Positions 11,403 through 23,251 of a DNA stretch of 64,000 nt are shown one piece after another. Both the position numbers and the translations under genes were made by a program. Numbering within the stretch: position 1 is the stretch's first letter; each line of letters starts with the position of its first letter. The stretch is from Pseudoscleropodium purum (taxonomy: Eukaryota > Streptophyta > Bryopsida > Hypnales > Brachytheciaceae): NCBI GenBank assembly GCA_963969395.1, contig OZ017797.1:38440001-38504000 (forward strand). Reading direction: 5' to 3'. Below the pieces are notes generated by a model. That model saw only the letters and a list, made by a program, of their open reading frames with translations. It did not search any database and was not told the origin of the DNA.

Positions 11403-14400
11403 ATGAAGAAGGCGCAAGCGCAATCGGTATTACCACGCCCTAGGCCCAGCAGTGGGAGCTCCAGTCGCAATAATGGCGGCAGCAGCAGCAATGGAGGTGG
11501 GGAGGATCGGTCTCTCAATATGCGCAGCTTGGATGATACGCTTCCCGAGACTTCTGCTTTGCGGTACACTCACTTTGCTCTGCTTCAGTAACCTTGTTGG
11601 TTGGAACGTGTTTTGGGAGACTGAATTGGTACAGGGATGAGCTTCGTTTCTGTTGTCGAAAGGATGGGAGCTTCAAAGGTTCTGGTTAGGGAAGCGAAGA
11701 GGATTCCAACGCACTGTAGTATGTGGAATTTGGATGTTGTATGCAGTAGTTGTGAGGGTTAGAAGTTTGGTTGGTGGATGGTCTGAAACAAACTCAAGTT
11801 ATGATGCTTTTGAACAAATTGATGTGTGATTTGTTATACGAGAGTTTGGAGTGTCATGTTTAGGTTGGTGGTGCAATTAGGTGCGGTTACCTTGTTGATG
11901 TTGCGTATTGGGAAGAGTAAGGATGAGCTATTGTGAGTAAATTTCACTCGGAGCCATGATTGTGTCTAAGTGAGGTCTAATTTTTTGGTCGCGCATATGC
12001 AAATTGAGGCAAAGATTAGGTGAATTCGAGGCACGGTATTTCAATATTGTACTCAGACGTTGTAAGAGTTTAGATTGCATATTGATAGATTATATTCAAT
12101 TCAAGCCCTAATTTCAATGTACAGAATGCAATGAATTAATATTGGTTATCTAGCTCTAATGGGTAGGTTCTTGGTTTTAGCTCATCCCAGTTTGGTAATC
12201 AAGCTATGCTGTATTTACTTTTTGTTGGGTATCAATCAATTAGGTCTGCTTTGTGACCATCTTGAAATGAGGACTATTGGCTTTGTTCAAAATGGTGTTT
12301 TACTCAGTTGACTTTCAATTAGGTTTGTTTTTTGAGCAGCTTGAAAAGAAGAATCTTGGCTTTGTTCAAAAGATGCTGTACTCTGTTGACTTTCAATTAG
12401 GTCTGTTTTTTGAGCATCTTGAAAAGAATACTATTGGCTTTGTTCAAACGAAGTTGTACTCTGTTGTCTTTCTATGAATCAAGAATCTATTTGATAGAAG
12501 TTTCTCGCCTTTGTGATTCCCAGCAGGAGGTCGGGTCCTCCACCGAAGGTGCCCAACAGAAGAGCCAGTCTGGATCAGCAAAAATCGCCGAAAGTGCCAA
12601 CAACAAGCAGAAGAGCCAGTTTGGACCAGCAAGCGCTGAGGAAGCCTTTGATCAGTCCGCGCGTCTCTGCGTCCAACCAATCCACAGTCAGCTCACTTGG
12701 GAAACACTCCATGAGGAAGGAAGGTGGAAGCACACTTCGGAAGACTTCCACAAAGAAAAGGGATGACGGGGAAAACAATGGAAAAGAAGTGGAAGCCAAC
12801 GTCGCTGCTGCTCTGCCGATGGACTCTCTTTGCCTTTGCCTCGAAAAGCTCCAGTCTGTGTACCATGTCGTCACTTGTGCTTCCGTGTGCCGGCATTGGA
12901 GAGAAGCTGTGCTTTCTGACGTGGTGAGTTTCAAATTCCTCTTTTACACCTATCTGTGGTTTTCAAATCTTCTGAATCTAGGTCTTTTTTGTACAATTTT
13001 AAAAAACAGTAATGAAGACATACGATGTTATTCGTTGATTCTGGTGATACAAAACTTTACCCCATCTGAAACATATTTTCCACAATACGATCGAACATAT
13101 TGGTCAGAATAAAACTATGAACCTTGGTCTTTTAGGGGTAAATGTACCTGGTAATGTGATGTTCTATCCGGTATTGCACATCGTTAAGTGAATAATTCGG
13201 TTTGAAATCATTCATCAGGGTTGAAAAGGTCCATTCCAAATTGGGTCAACAAATATGTTGGGGCCTTCTTTTTTGTTATGAATGTTCCATGTGGTTTCGA
13301 TTCATACTGTGAGGTTCCCGTCTTCTGATGTTCATAAAGCACATTGGACTTGTACACTGTAGCTGTTCATCTTGTGGAAGACTGTAAACCATACCATTCA
13401 AGAGAACCCTTGGTGAGCACCCTTTGAATTGGCATGAAAGGAATCCTTGACACATGAAAACAAATCCAAGACACCTTGTTTTGCAAAATTCACTCAACTT
13501 GAATAAGTAAGAGCTCCTCAAGCCAATGAGCCATTGTCTTCACATCATTCTGAAGGTATGTCACAGTTTTAACTTAGCATGACTTCGCTCTAAATAACTC
13601 CTAGTTGGCATTGTTCTCGAAAGATACTCAAGGATGTTATGATAGTTTAAGCTTCTTGAGTTTGGATGTGGAGATACGTCGTGAGAACTGATTTCACTTG
13701 ATTGACTGGCTGTAGGTCTGGAAAACTTTTTACCTAAGATGGTGGCATCAGGAGGAAGAGAACGGAGAATCGCCTCAGATAGTTAGATTGCCATCAGGAT
13801 TTGACACTTGGAGAGAGACTTTTATATCCAAGTATTCTGATGGGGTTAGTTGGTTGGTTTCTTGTGTTCCAATATTTGATTTTGAGCAGTGTTTATATTT
13901 CAGTATTCATCAATGAGAGATCAGTAAATTTGCAGGGTTTTGTGATTCAGATAAAGCTGATAAATATTACTGTGCATACAGAAGCGGAAGATTCAGTCCG
14001 AAGTAATTACTCATGGCGTGAATGCAGGATGGCTTCATATTCGTAGAATGGTTGATATGCGTGGGAAACAAGGTCAGTAACCTTATCGTTATAAGCCTTC
14101 GGTCACTTGATCTGAACTTGACGATTTACAGCGAATGAACTAGTTATACCTCGAAGAGTATCAACAATGGAACTTTACTTAGTGGCACGCTTATGTGCAT
14201 TTTAACCCCTAAAGTGCAGAAGCTAAAAATTGACTCCACATTGGATGCTAATAAGTTGATAATAGTAACTTGTAAGACACATACCTATTGTTCAGAAATG
14301 TGAGGTATGACTCCTTCTTTCTATATGTACGTTTTGTTACCTTCCTTGAAGCTTGCTTAAAAATTTATTTCAACTTCTATAGATATGGAAAAAGCCACTT

Positions 14401-17400
14401 TTGACCATGTGGGCAATTACTGTTTAATGCTATTTTCTTGACTCATGCGAACCCTCACAGGGAGGTCATATAGGCGATTGTAACTGGCGAACTCTTTACC
14501 ATTCGAACGTTTTCGTCATATGTGTGCGTGTGCTAGTGAATCCGCTTAATTTATGGAAGTTTCATTGCATCATTTTCTGTGTGTGCAGTCAGAGACTGCA
14601 TGCCTGGGGACGCCATGCGAAAGATCGTGGAACAGCTAGGACTTACATTTCATGTTCAAATTAATCGGGATACACCCATTCGACTGAGAGGTAAGTCAAA
14701 CTGTCCTTATCTTGCCCTAATTTGAAGTTTGTCCTCTAAATTTGGACCGCAGAGGCCGATATTTGGACTTAGTGTCCCTTTTTGCACTTCTGGGTGGATC
14801 GTATGGGGTCTTTTTTTTGTCGAATCCTATTCGTACTTTGACCAATATAGGCTACGTTCTTCACTGATTCTGGCGATTGTAAATTTTGGCGCCATCTAAA
14901 TTGTGTTTTTCATAGTATGATCAATTGAATGGGTCATTTTATAATAACGAAGCCTTGATTCCGCAGATGTTAAAATGTAGTTACTGCTAGAGATAAGGGT
15001 TTTCACAGCTCTGATGAAGACTTTTTAAGTTTTCTTTTTCTCTGGGTCATGTGCAGGGAGGGCTTCTGTGGTTTACTTCCCCGGATCTTGTCTTTTGCGG
15101 TATCCTACCAAAACCACCAAGGGTGGCCTCAGCCTTAGATCCCTAAAATCCTTCAAAGTAAGCACTGTTTCTCTTCTTAAGTGCTCAAAATCAAAACTTA
15201 AATTCTACTTTGGGTTAAAGTGCACATAAGCATGAACTCTATCTGTTCACATCAGCCTAATTGAATGGCTTTAGATAGTTTCACTTTATGACGCAGTATT
15301 GTTGGATTGATGCAGATCTCAGCGACAAGCGACCGGCTTCTACGGACATGTACAGTGGCAAGTTTCGATGGGCAGATGGATGGGCAGTGGGAGATGGTGT
15401 CGAGGGAAGGGCAGAATCCCGGACCTCTGCGGCTATTGCAGCAAACGCCGAAACAGAGCATGTCGTCGATCGTAGGAACATTGTTTGAAGGCATGCATGG
15501 CATTGACGAGTTTAGCATGGAAGAGCATGGAGAGGAGCAAGTCATACTTCTGATGGTCAGCTTGCATTTGAGCGACCTCATATGGATAATCGTGGGGCTT
15601 GGAGAAGGTGCCACACCCCAATATTCACGTCGTATTTACCACGACCACATGAACCCTTCTTATGGTAGGATACAGCTTGCCTTTTTTTTGCGTTTTTGCC
15701 TTCAGTTCAAACAAGCAGTCCAATATCAAACGGAGATAGAGCCTCCTGCACTTTTACAAGCAGCATTTCATCTCAAATCCATTTTTAAAAATTGTCTGAG
15801 AAACCATTAGATTAGTTGCAACCTTGTGAATCCAAATGCTCATTCAATTTCAAAGCCGTCCAAAGATATTGGAGTTTTTCCTAATCCATATTTTGACTGA
15901 TTGAGGAGGATTGAGAAAATAGAACATGCAACACAAAACATATTCAAGTGAAACCATATTCAAACGTCCTTAATCAGACCGATTCCTAAGCAAGTTGGAG
16001 ATGAGTTAGACGCTGAAATCATGCATAGTTTTGGAAGTTTACGTAACTGGCTGGAGAAAAGCATTTGATTATCACTCTCTCTCTCTCATCGAGTATCCTG
16101 AAGTCTGAAAGATGGTTTTGTCGTGACAGGTTTATATAACTGGCATGCAAGTATTCAGCTTCATACTTTTGGCAAACTTCTATGGGGGCAAGAATTTCAT
16201 CAGGTATTATTATGTAGTTCAAGAGAGTGGCTAATAGGACGTGGTGATGAAGGCTCTCCTGTATGCAACAAAATTGTCCGATCGCTCACTGAAATGCGCT
16301 GTTGCAGGTGTTCTGGAGCCCAAGAGAATCAACGCCAGGTCAAACAGCTGTGTTCTTACTAATCTCGTCTGTATGTCTCCTTCCGAATCATCTACGTGTT
16401 TCACGTAATTCCTATAATTTACAAAATAGCATAGTATCACCTCTAAGAAAAGCTCATTCCAGCAGGAAGTAAGGTAGAGGATACTATTTGCGTCACTCCA
16501 AGCATTTAACCAATATGGAGTTTTCTTTCATTAGGAGATCACTCAATTGAGCTCATTTTGGGTTCAAGAGATGAATTTTTTATCAATGTGTTATACTATT
16601 TCTAAGTGTGAGTTGTAGACCAGTTTAAGTAACTCTAGACTATTGCATTTTTCATTCGAAGATGAAAGGGTTCTAGTATCCTCTACCTGAGTGTATCTGC
16701 TTTTTCCATGGGATTTGTGTAGCATGAGGTGTTTCCGGGGATCCTGACTTCACCGTGGCGAACGGAAGTGTTTTCGGGTGAGCTTCGGGGCGTCTTTATG
16801 CTGGACTTCACACTCTGGGACCCGGGCATGGAAATTGCATGGCACTGTACGTGTGCTGTCAGAACTTACCCTGCTGAGTTAGCTACTGTTGAGGTAATGC
16901 TGACTTCTACCCTACTCTCTGCTCTTTTCTTGCGTGCCTTTTGGAAGTAGAGATGGAGCACCTCAAGGAGTTTTGTTTTTCTTAGGAGCGAATATTGCGG
17001 AACTGACATTTTTTATTTGAGAGAGAATTTCTAAATTTTGATTTCTTTATCACTTCTGTAGTTTTCACCATTCTTAACGGTATTTAATGTAAAGTCTCCA
17101 TTCCCCAGACAGTAAGGGAGAGATTCTATTCACCATACAGGTGAACCTTGAACCTTTTTCTACAAAAATCTAGAAACTTGCACCACCCAAAGTTTTGCAC
17201 ATTTATTTTGTGTTTTTGCTCAAAATCATTTGCAATTTAAATCTAAATGTTAATACGTGAAGTGTTTTCACACTCAGAAGGTTGCCTGTTTTTTGCAGTA
17301 TGGTCCACCTGGACTGGACGGCGAAAGGGTGCATACAGGCGTGCAGGATGACAAACAAGGAGTGAGTGTCTCCATGAATTTGTGCACTCCCTTTGCCGAT

Positions 17401-17508
17401 GGATGGGGTGCTTCCCAAGACCTGGACAACACAGTTGTCATCACAGACCTCCGTTTTGCATTGACACCCAAGTTCCTGGTGTCTTGGTTTGGCCGCTCCA
17501 ACCTCTGA
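11403..17508 (+). CDS. F-box protein with long C-terminal region of unrecognised family, 616 aa
   Basis: Eleven exons join in phase: 11403-11563, 12524-12923, 13716-13844, 13982-14072, 14589-14690, 15057-15157, 15316-15664, 16130-16203, 16308-16370, 16723-16893, 17299-17508. Residues 1-148 are polar and low in complexity and contain RRASLDQQ twice. The F-box covers about 151-200 (LPMDSLCLCLEKL, then CASVCRHWREAV and VWKTFYLRWW), so the protein should bind SKP1 in an SCF ubiquitin ligase. The remaining 400 residues are rich in Trp and Gly (for example FDGQMDGQWE, LYNWHASIQLHTFGK, LRFALTPKFLVSWFG) and match no substrate domain I know; they are not Kelch, LRR, Tub or ApaG. The target is unknown. 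The start is the first in-frame ATG; an additional upstream exon is possible. The acceptor of exon 2 is CAGCAG, so one residue may be optional. Confidence 0.85.
11690..11905 (+). repeat. Repeat family A copy in F-box intron 1
   Basis: Contains GAGGATTCCAACGCACTGTA and a TTTGGATGTTGTATGCAGTAG block, then a GTGCAATTAGGTGCGGTTAC end like that at 4670-4690. Confidence 0.75.
12230..12470 (+). repeat. Three tandem copies of a 78-79 bp unit in F-box intron 1
   Basis: CAATTAGGTYTG recurs at about 12236, 12315 and 12393, each followed by a TTTTTGAGCANCTTGAAAA block and TTGGCTTTGTTCAAA. The array ends just before the exon 2 acceptor. Confidence 0.85.
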
Positions 17509-17572
17509 GGTAAAAGAATACCCACTTTCTTTGTTTGTATATTTAGACTGGTCACATTTTCTTTCTGGAAAA

Positions 17573-17735
17573 TGGAAGAGGATTCCAACTTGTCAAAGAA
17601 ATTTGCTATTTGGATATTGTATGCAAAAGTTATGAAGGGTCAAAATTTTATTGATAGATGTTTTGAAATTGCTTCATGGACATTAGGTGTATTGATTGAT
17701 GAAGGGAATGTACACCAGCTGAACATTTGATGAGG
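17573..17735 (+). repeat. Repeat family A copy just downstream of the F-box gene
   Basis: GAAGAGGATTCCAACTTGTC, then a TTTGGATATTGTATGCAAAAG block and GAAGGGTCAAAATTTTATTG, which are the family A core words; it starts 65 bp after the F-box stop codon and may lie in the 3' UTR. Confidence 0.75.
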
Positions 17736-19303
17736 TGGCACTTTTGGGGTCCTTGGCAGTTTGGGTGGCCCTATCTTTGTTTATATATGTGGCACATGGA
17801 AGATTTGTGAGGAGTTGCTACAACACCTTTGAAAACAAGTCTAAGTTGTTCACAATGTTGATTCTTGGGAAATGCTGCCATTTTAGAGGTTATTCTTTAA
17901 AACATAGGTACTCTTGGAAGGTGTAAGTAGGTACCATACAACCATTGAAGGTACCTTATAACATAAGTCACCTTATAGATAGTGTTATACATACTATAGC
18001 ATAGGTATCCTATAACCACCAAAGGTGGTCTATGCTCTACATTCTTACTCTATGTTCATATACTAGCTTCATTCCAATGAAGGTCATAATTCTTATGGAA
18101 CAATTTAGCAACAATTATCCTTCCCAATTTGTTATATATTATTGACTAAATTCACTAGACATGCATATTAGACATGTGTATTGGACTATGATCCTCTCTA
18201 TAAGGCTAGTCTCATTACAATGAAACTATGTATTACATGGAACATTGTTTGATTATATTGGATAAGTTTGTTTTGAGAATTCATTTGTTATTTGTGTACT
18301 TGAGATTCATCTTTGAGCTAAATAAAGTTTGCAAGAATAGTTTGCAAACTCTCCCAATGTTTGGTGAGATTTTTGAGCCAAACTAGCTCTAAAGTAGAAG
18401 TACCTATTTCAAATAACTTTAGCATTTTAGCATGTATGATGTAGGAAAGTCATGGAGAAATTGAGTCAATATGTGCAAAAATAAGGATGAGAAAAATACA
18501 CAAAAAAAAAAATCTAAATCTCTAAAAATGAATATTTTATTGAATTTAATTGTGGAATTTTCATCTAGATTCATTCCGGTCTCATAGACTCACCTATTGT
18601 GATTACCTTTGGCACTTTTCCTTAAGTTAAGAAAGAAGAGAGATGAATGGACAAAGAAGGTAGAAACAATGAATCTTCTTCAATAAATAGTGCATCCAAC
18701 TATTGTTCACAATAAGGGACCCTATACAACCATCATAAAGGCTTGTCCAAAATAGGTTCTTCTACCATAATTGAAATTCACTAATTATTATTGGATATTC
18801 CATTGTTATGTTTAATTTGATTCTAGCATTTTTTACTTTGATGGTAGACTTTTTGAATCGTAGATGGGGAATTTGTGTACGAGCATCACTAATAGTCCAA
18901 CAAAAGTTGGTCTCTTTGTTTTGGAGACAAAATTACTTGTTTGTTCCTCACTTGCAACTTGTTGTTATGACTTGATTCCAACTAATTGGAAGTCTTTTAG
19001 TGTACAAAAAACTTAAAAACTTAAAAACTTTTCATCATTGCTGATCCAAAAATTATTTGTTGAAGAAAAAGTAGTATTTGGCAAAAATATGCAAAAATAC
19101 AGGCAAAAATATAGGCAAAAATATAGGCAAAAATAGGCAAAAATTGAAGAAAGGATTTACGTGCTTAAGGGATAATCACAATTAGGCTTGTGCTTATGCT
19201 TGTGCTTAGCGGAGGACCTCAAAACGGCCGACTTCACCTCAACAGAATCATCAATCTTTGATCACTGGCCGGAGTTTCCCCGTTTGTTGCCAAAGTTGCA
19301 GCT
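17736..19303. other. Intergenic region upstream of the CbbY-like gene
   Basis: AT-rich. It holds a stretch around 17930-18060 with repeated TATAACATAGGTACC-like words and a short tandem array at 19080-19146. No gene is seen. Confidence 0.55.
19080..19146 (+). repeat. Short tandem array of GGCAAAAATATA units
   Basis: Five to six imperfect copies of a 10-13 bp unit built on GGCAAAAATATA lie about 160-220 bp before the CbbY-like start codon. Confidence 0.8.
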
Positions 19304-22300
19304 ATGGCGATGCTCTTCTCGCCCCCGTCGACTCTCTTCCCCCGCCTCTCCGCCCTCGCCCCCTCCCCCTCCCCATCTCCCTCCTCCTCCTTCCCCTCCG
19401 CCTCGTTGCGCTCTTTCCAACGATACCCCGCACTCCCCATTCCCCTCCGCAATTGCACCACACGCCTCACCACCCAGACGCGCAGAATTGGACGTGTTGC
19501 GGGGAGTTTCTGTCGCGCGGCTGGTCTGGAAGCGGTGGTGTTCGACTGCGACGGAGTTATTCTGGAGTCCGAGGACTTGCATCGGAGAGCCTACAATGCC
19601 GCCTTCCACGAGTTTCAAGTGTGCTGTAAGCCCAATGTGACCTTGGTGTGGACGCCGGAGTTTTACGATGAGCTGCAGAATACCGTTGGTGGGGGAAAAC
19701 CCAAAATGAGATGGTGGGGAATTCGAATTCCATTCGTAATTGGTCAATTGGATGGGGGTTTTCACGAATTGGGAGGGAGTGGGATGGGATGGTAGAATGG
19801 AGGGAAAGAGACTGGGCTTGCAAATGGAAAAGAAATGAGAGGGGGCAATGGACAACAATGAGAGTCATTCTAGTTTCAGTTTTTTTCATTTGAAGCCTTG
19901 TTAGTTATGGATTCCGATGAATTCGTTTCGAATTGGTTTCGATTTGGGTATCCAATTGGGTTTCCAATTTTTTGTGGGTTTGTGAGGATTAGAATTTGAG
20001 AGTAATTGAGTTGGAGTGAAGAATTGTGTGATTGCAGGTACTTTGCTAAGTATGGATGGCCGACTTCGACCATTTTGCCGACTGCTCCGAGTAATGAGGA
20101 AGAGCAAGCGACCTTGATTGACTCTATTCAGGTATACTTCTTGTTTTTGAAGCTTCAATGTTAGGATTCTCTAATAGGAAACTAGCCAGAAAATGAGCTA
20201 ATTAATTGGACTTAGTGCGGGGTAAGATTTTGGCCATACTCTGAAAATTTGGAAAATACTCCAATAAAGAGGACTTGCAGGATTTGAGGAGCTTGCCTTA
20301 ACACCGTTGGAATCGTTTCAAGAAAAAGAATCCACGCGCTGCATTTCCTAATTGACATGTTTTGGGGATTTGTGGCTGTTGCAAATGCAGGACTGGAAAA
20401 CAGAGAAATTCCAGAACTTCATCGGCTCAGGAGAGGTAATCAAATCCAACGCTGGGCTTTCTTATTTTTCCTTCTGTTTTTGTACTATGTCATCTGAACG
20501 AGGAAGCTAACTACTGAAATGACTTATCACCGGATCATATCCTGAAGACTTGACTAATCGTGTTAGAGTCTCTTGTTCTTTTTCTTGTTCTTGTTCTTTC
20601 TTTGACTGTGGAACTCTTCATTATGTACTGCAGGTGGAGCCAAGACCAGGAGTCTTAGAGCTAATGGATGCGACCCGGAAAAAGGTGCACTGGATGATGT
20701 TCAGACTAGATTTAATGAGCGATCTTTACTTTTTCGTGACAGTGATTTTTGTTTGCTTAGTTTTTTTGCTTGGTTGTGCTTTTGTAGCTCCATTGAACCA
20801 GTATATTCGAACTTTACACTTAAGCTTCAAAGTGGTCGAACCTTTAAATTGTACAATTACTGAAACTTCTCACCATACGCACTGGAAGTACAGGGACTGA
20901 AGTTGGCTGTATGCTCAGCTGCAACAAAAAGCTCAGTTGTTTTCACTCTTTCCAATCTCCTCGGCAAGGTACTCATACTTGTGTGTATTCATAAATATCT
21001 TGCAAGATTACACTCACTGTTGGCTTGTAAACATCAGCTGGTTTACTACAAGAGGCTTGTTACCAAGGTTTGCTTTTACTGATTGTAGTGTGTGTGATCC
21101 ACGCAGGAGAGATTTGAAGGTTTGGACTGTTTTCTAGCTGGTAAGAAATACTCCAGTAGTTCTATATTGCATTCGCTATTTTATTCGACTGAGAGCCAAA
21201 GTTGGGATTTGTGTGTTTCCTTGAAGAGGTAAAAGCCGTTATTCCGGTCCGGTTGAATTGGTTGTGGCTTTTCTTTGTGGTAGGTGACGACGTGGACAAG
21301 AAGAAGCCTGACCCCACAATTTACATCAAAGCGGCTGAGGTGAGGCCAAGACACTTGCATCAAAATATTCTAGTTTAGACTTCACATCTGAACTGTATTA
21401 TCCGTTCTTATGCTATGTGTCACTTCTGCTTAATTTGGAGCTCATATACACTGTTTTTCCAAAACTTTACTAGAATATTTCAGCATATTTCAAGCAGTGT
21501 TATAGATTATGAGGATACCTACAACTCAATCTAGTCTTTTTTTATATATTGGCAGGTATTAGGTGTGGCTCCCGAAAAGTGTTTGGTGATCGAGGACAGC
21601 GTTATTGGCTTGAAGGTTTTTTGGACTCACCTATAGTTATCTTGACTTTTGATTCGAGATTCATTGATCACTGCGTGAAGATTTCTTCTGGTTTGGATTG
21701 TGGTTTTACTGTCAAGATGCCAACTCTAGATATTGCGGTTGAGGAGTAATCGGTGTGTATTTAAGTTATTATTGATTAATCTGAACCCATGTCCTTTGCA
21801 GGCCGCCTTAGGAGCCAGCATGCCTTGTATCATCTCATATACATCCTCCACAAGTGCTCAGGTACGATCGTATTCGTATTGCCTTTTCACAAGTATTCTT
21901 GATGTTTGTAGCTTGAGTTTTAGGAAAATGAGCTGAAACAAGTCGATATTATGTACTGAAACCGTTAGGGACCTGATTCGGTATTCAATATCAATCCCAT
22001 TTACCAACAGCAATTCATCTATTGGTACCCTTGGTTGGGCTAATTAACAAATGGTGCAAAGCGTGACGTGGTTAAATTGTCGATAGTCACTGATATTTGA
22101 ATGGAAATGGGGTTGTCTATTGAAACAGTGTTCTGCGACCTCCCACTTTGAAATTGCATATGAAATTCATACACTGATAAAAAATTCGATCATAACAGAT
22201 TTGCCTTTTGCACCAAAGATATCTCAATAGCTCAAATATTGATCTCCCAAAAACCACACTTGCTAAAATGCTTGAAGAGTAAACAGTATCTTCTACCGTA

Positions 22301-22738
22301 GTTAAGTTAAAAGTGGAGCATTTAAATAGTGTTTCCGTGCATACTGCAAGGCAATATCTGAAAGTAGCGATGTTTTTCTGATAACTGATGTGCAGGATTT
22401 TAGTGCTGCTAAGGCTGTGTACCCTAACTTGGGATCGGTCAGGTAACCACTTGTCTACAACTCAAATCAAAGTAGCCAGAGAGAATGTTCAGATCAGAAC
22501 TTGTTAGTTTCAATGCATAACCGGAATGATTGCCAGAAGTCCCTTAAACGGTTCATTTTGCTCAACTCTTAGGCTTTTTTCTCTCAACACATTCTCCAGA
22601 ATTGTACAACTCTTTTTTGTGCTTCAATTCCAACATCACATGCCCCACATTAATGGGATAGGATTCTGCACTGGTAATGTGTTGTGCAGGTTGGAAGACC
22701 TTATCGAGCTCCTTGAAGCCACACCTGTCTCCCTGTGA
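19304..22738 (+). CDS. CbbY-like HAD phosphatase, plastid-targeted, 326 aa
   Basis: Eleven exons in phase: 19304-19713, 20038-20131, 20391-20435, 20634-20684, 20894-20968, 21107-21140, 21284-21339, 21556-21615, 21802-21861, 22396-22442, 22690-22738. Residues 1-70 are Ser/Pro/Arg-rich, a typical chloroplast transit peptide. The HAD motifs are all present: nucleophile FDCDGV (D81, D83), motif II VCSAATKS (S208), motif III KKKPDP (lysines 242-244), and motif IV VIEDS (E268, D269). GGGKPKMRWYF and SYTSSTSAQ match plant CbbY closely. In Arabidopsis CBBY hydrolyses xylulose-1,5-bisphosphate, an inhibitory side product of Rubisco, in the stroma; that function is inferred by family. It is convergent with the PFK gene; the stop codons are about 510 bp apart. 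No lesion seen. Confidence 0.92.
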
Positions 22739-23251
22739 CATCCCTTGTATATATAGATATCACAACTCAGGGAATGATAGACATCACATTCTTCATTGCA
22801 CTGTCCATTCTTACATTAATTCATTACTATTAGTCTATTGCCCCCACAAATCATGTAAGGAAACGCTGCATGAATAGCCACTTTGTATTTGTATAGCCAT
22901 TGTAATACCTCTTGCATTTACATATTATATTTGTACACGGGATTCCAGTAATACCACTTTAAATGCTCACTAATCCTGTGAGTGCATAACTTGGAACGAA
23001 TGATCAGGGCAGGTGTTGAATTGACACATAACCGCACCACGTAACCTCGGGGCTTCTGCACCTCCTATTCTCAACCACTGTGCTATGCAACCAGCTGCCT
23101 CTGTTTTAGGTTGTGAGAGGTTCAACACCAAAACCTGACAGGTAATTATTCAGTCGTCTTCTACTAGGAACAAGGACAAAATACGTCCATTAAAAAGCTG
23201 TAAACATTCATTATAAACAATAGAATTGAGATGCCATGAGGGAGAAATTTT

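Noticed and set aside
13110..13145. CTTTTAGGGGTAAA as a right end of a TTAA element in the F-box intron
   Set aside because: The site reads GTAA instead of TTAA and nothing upstream aligns with the known elements beyond about 15 bp.
14201..14220. TTAACCCCTAAAG in an F-box intron as a TTAA element
   Set aside because: No matching right end is found downstream and the interior does not align with the other copies.
19234..19858. Long minus-strand frames opposite the CbbY-like first exon
   Set aside because: They are Gly/Glu/Arg-rich mirror images of the Ser/Pro-rich transit peptide and have no support.
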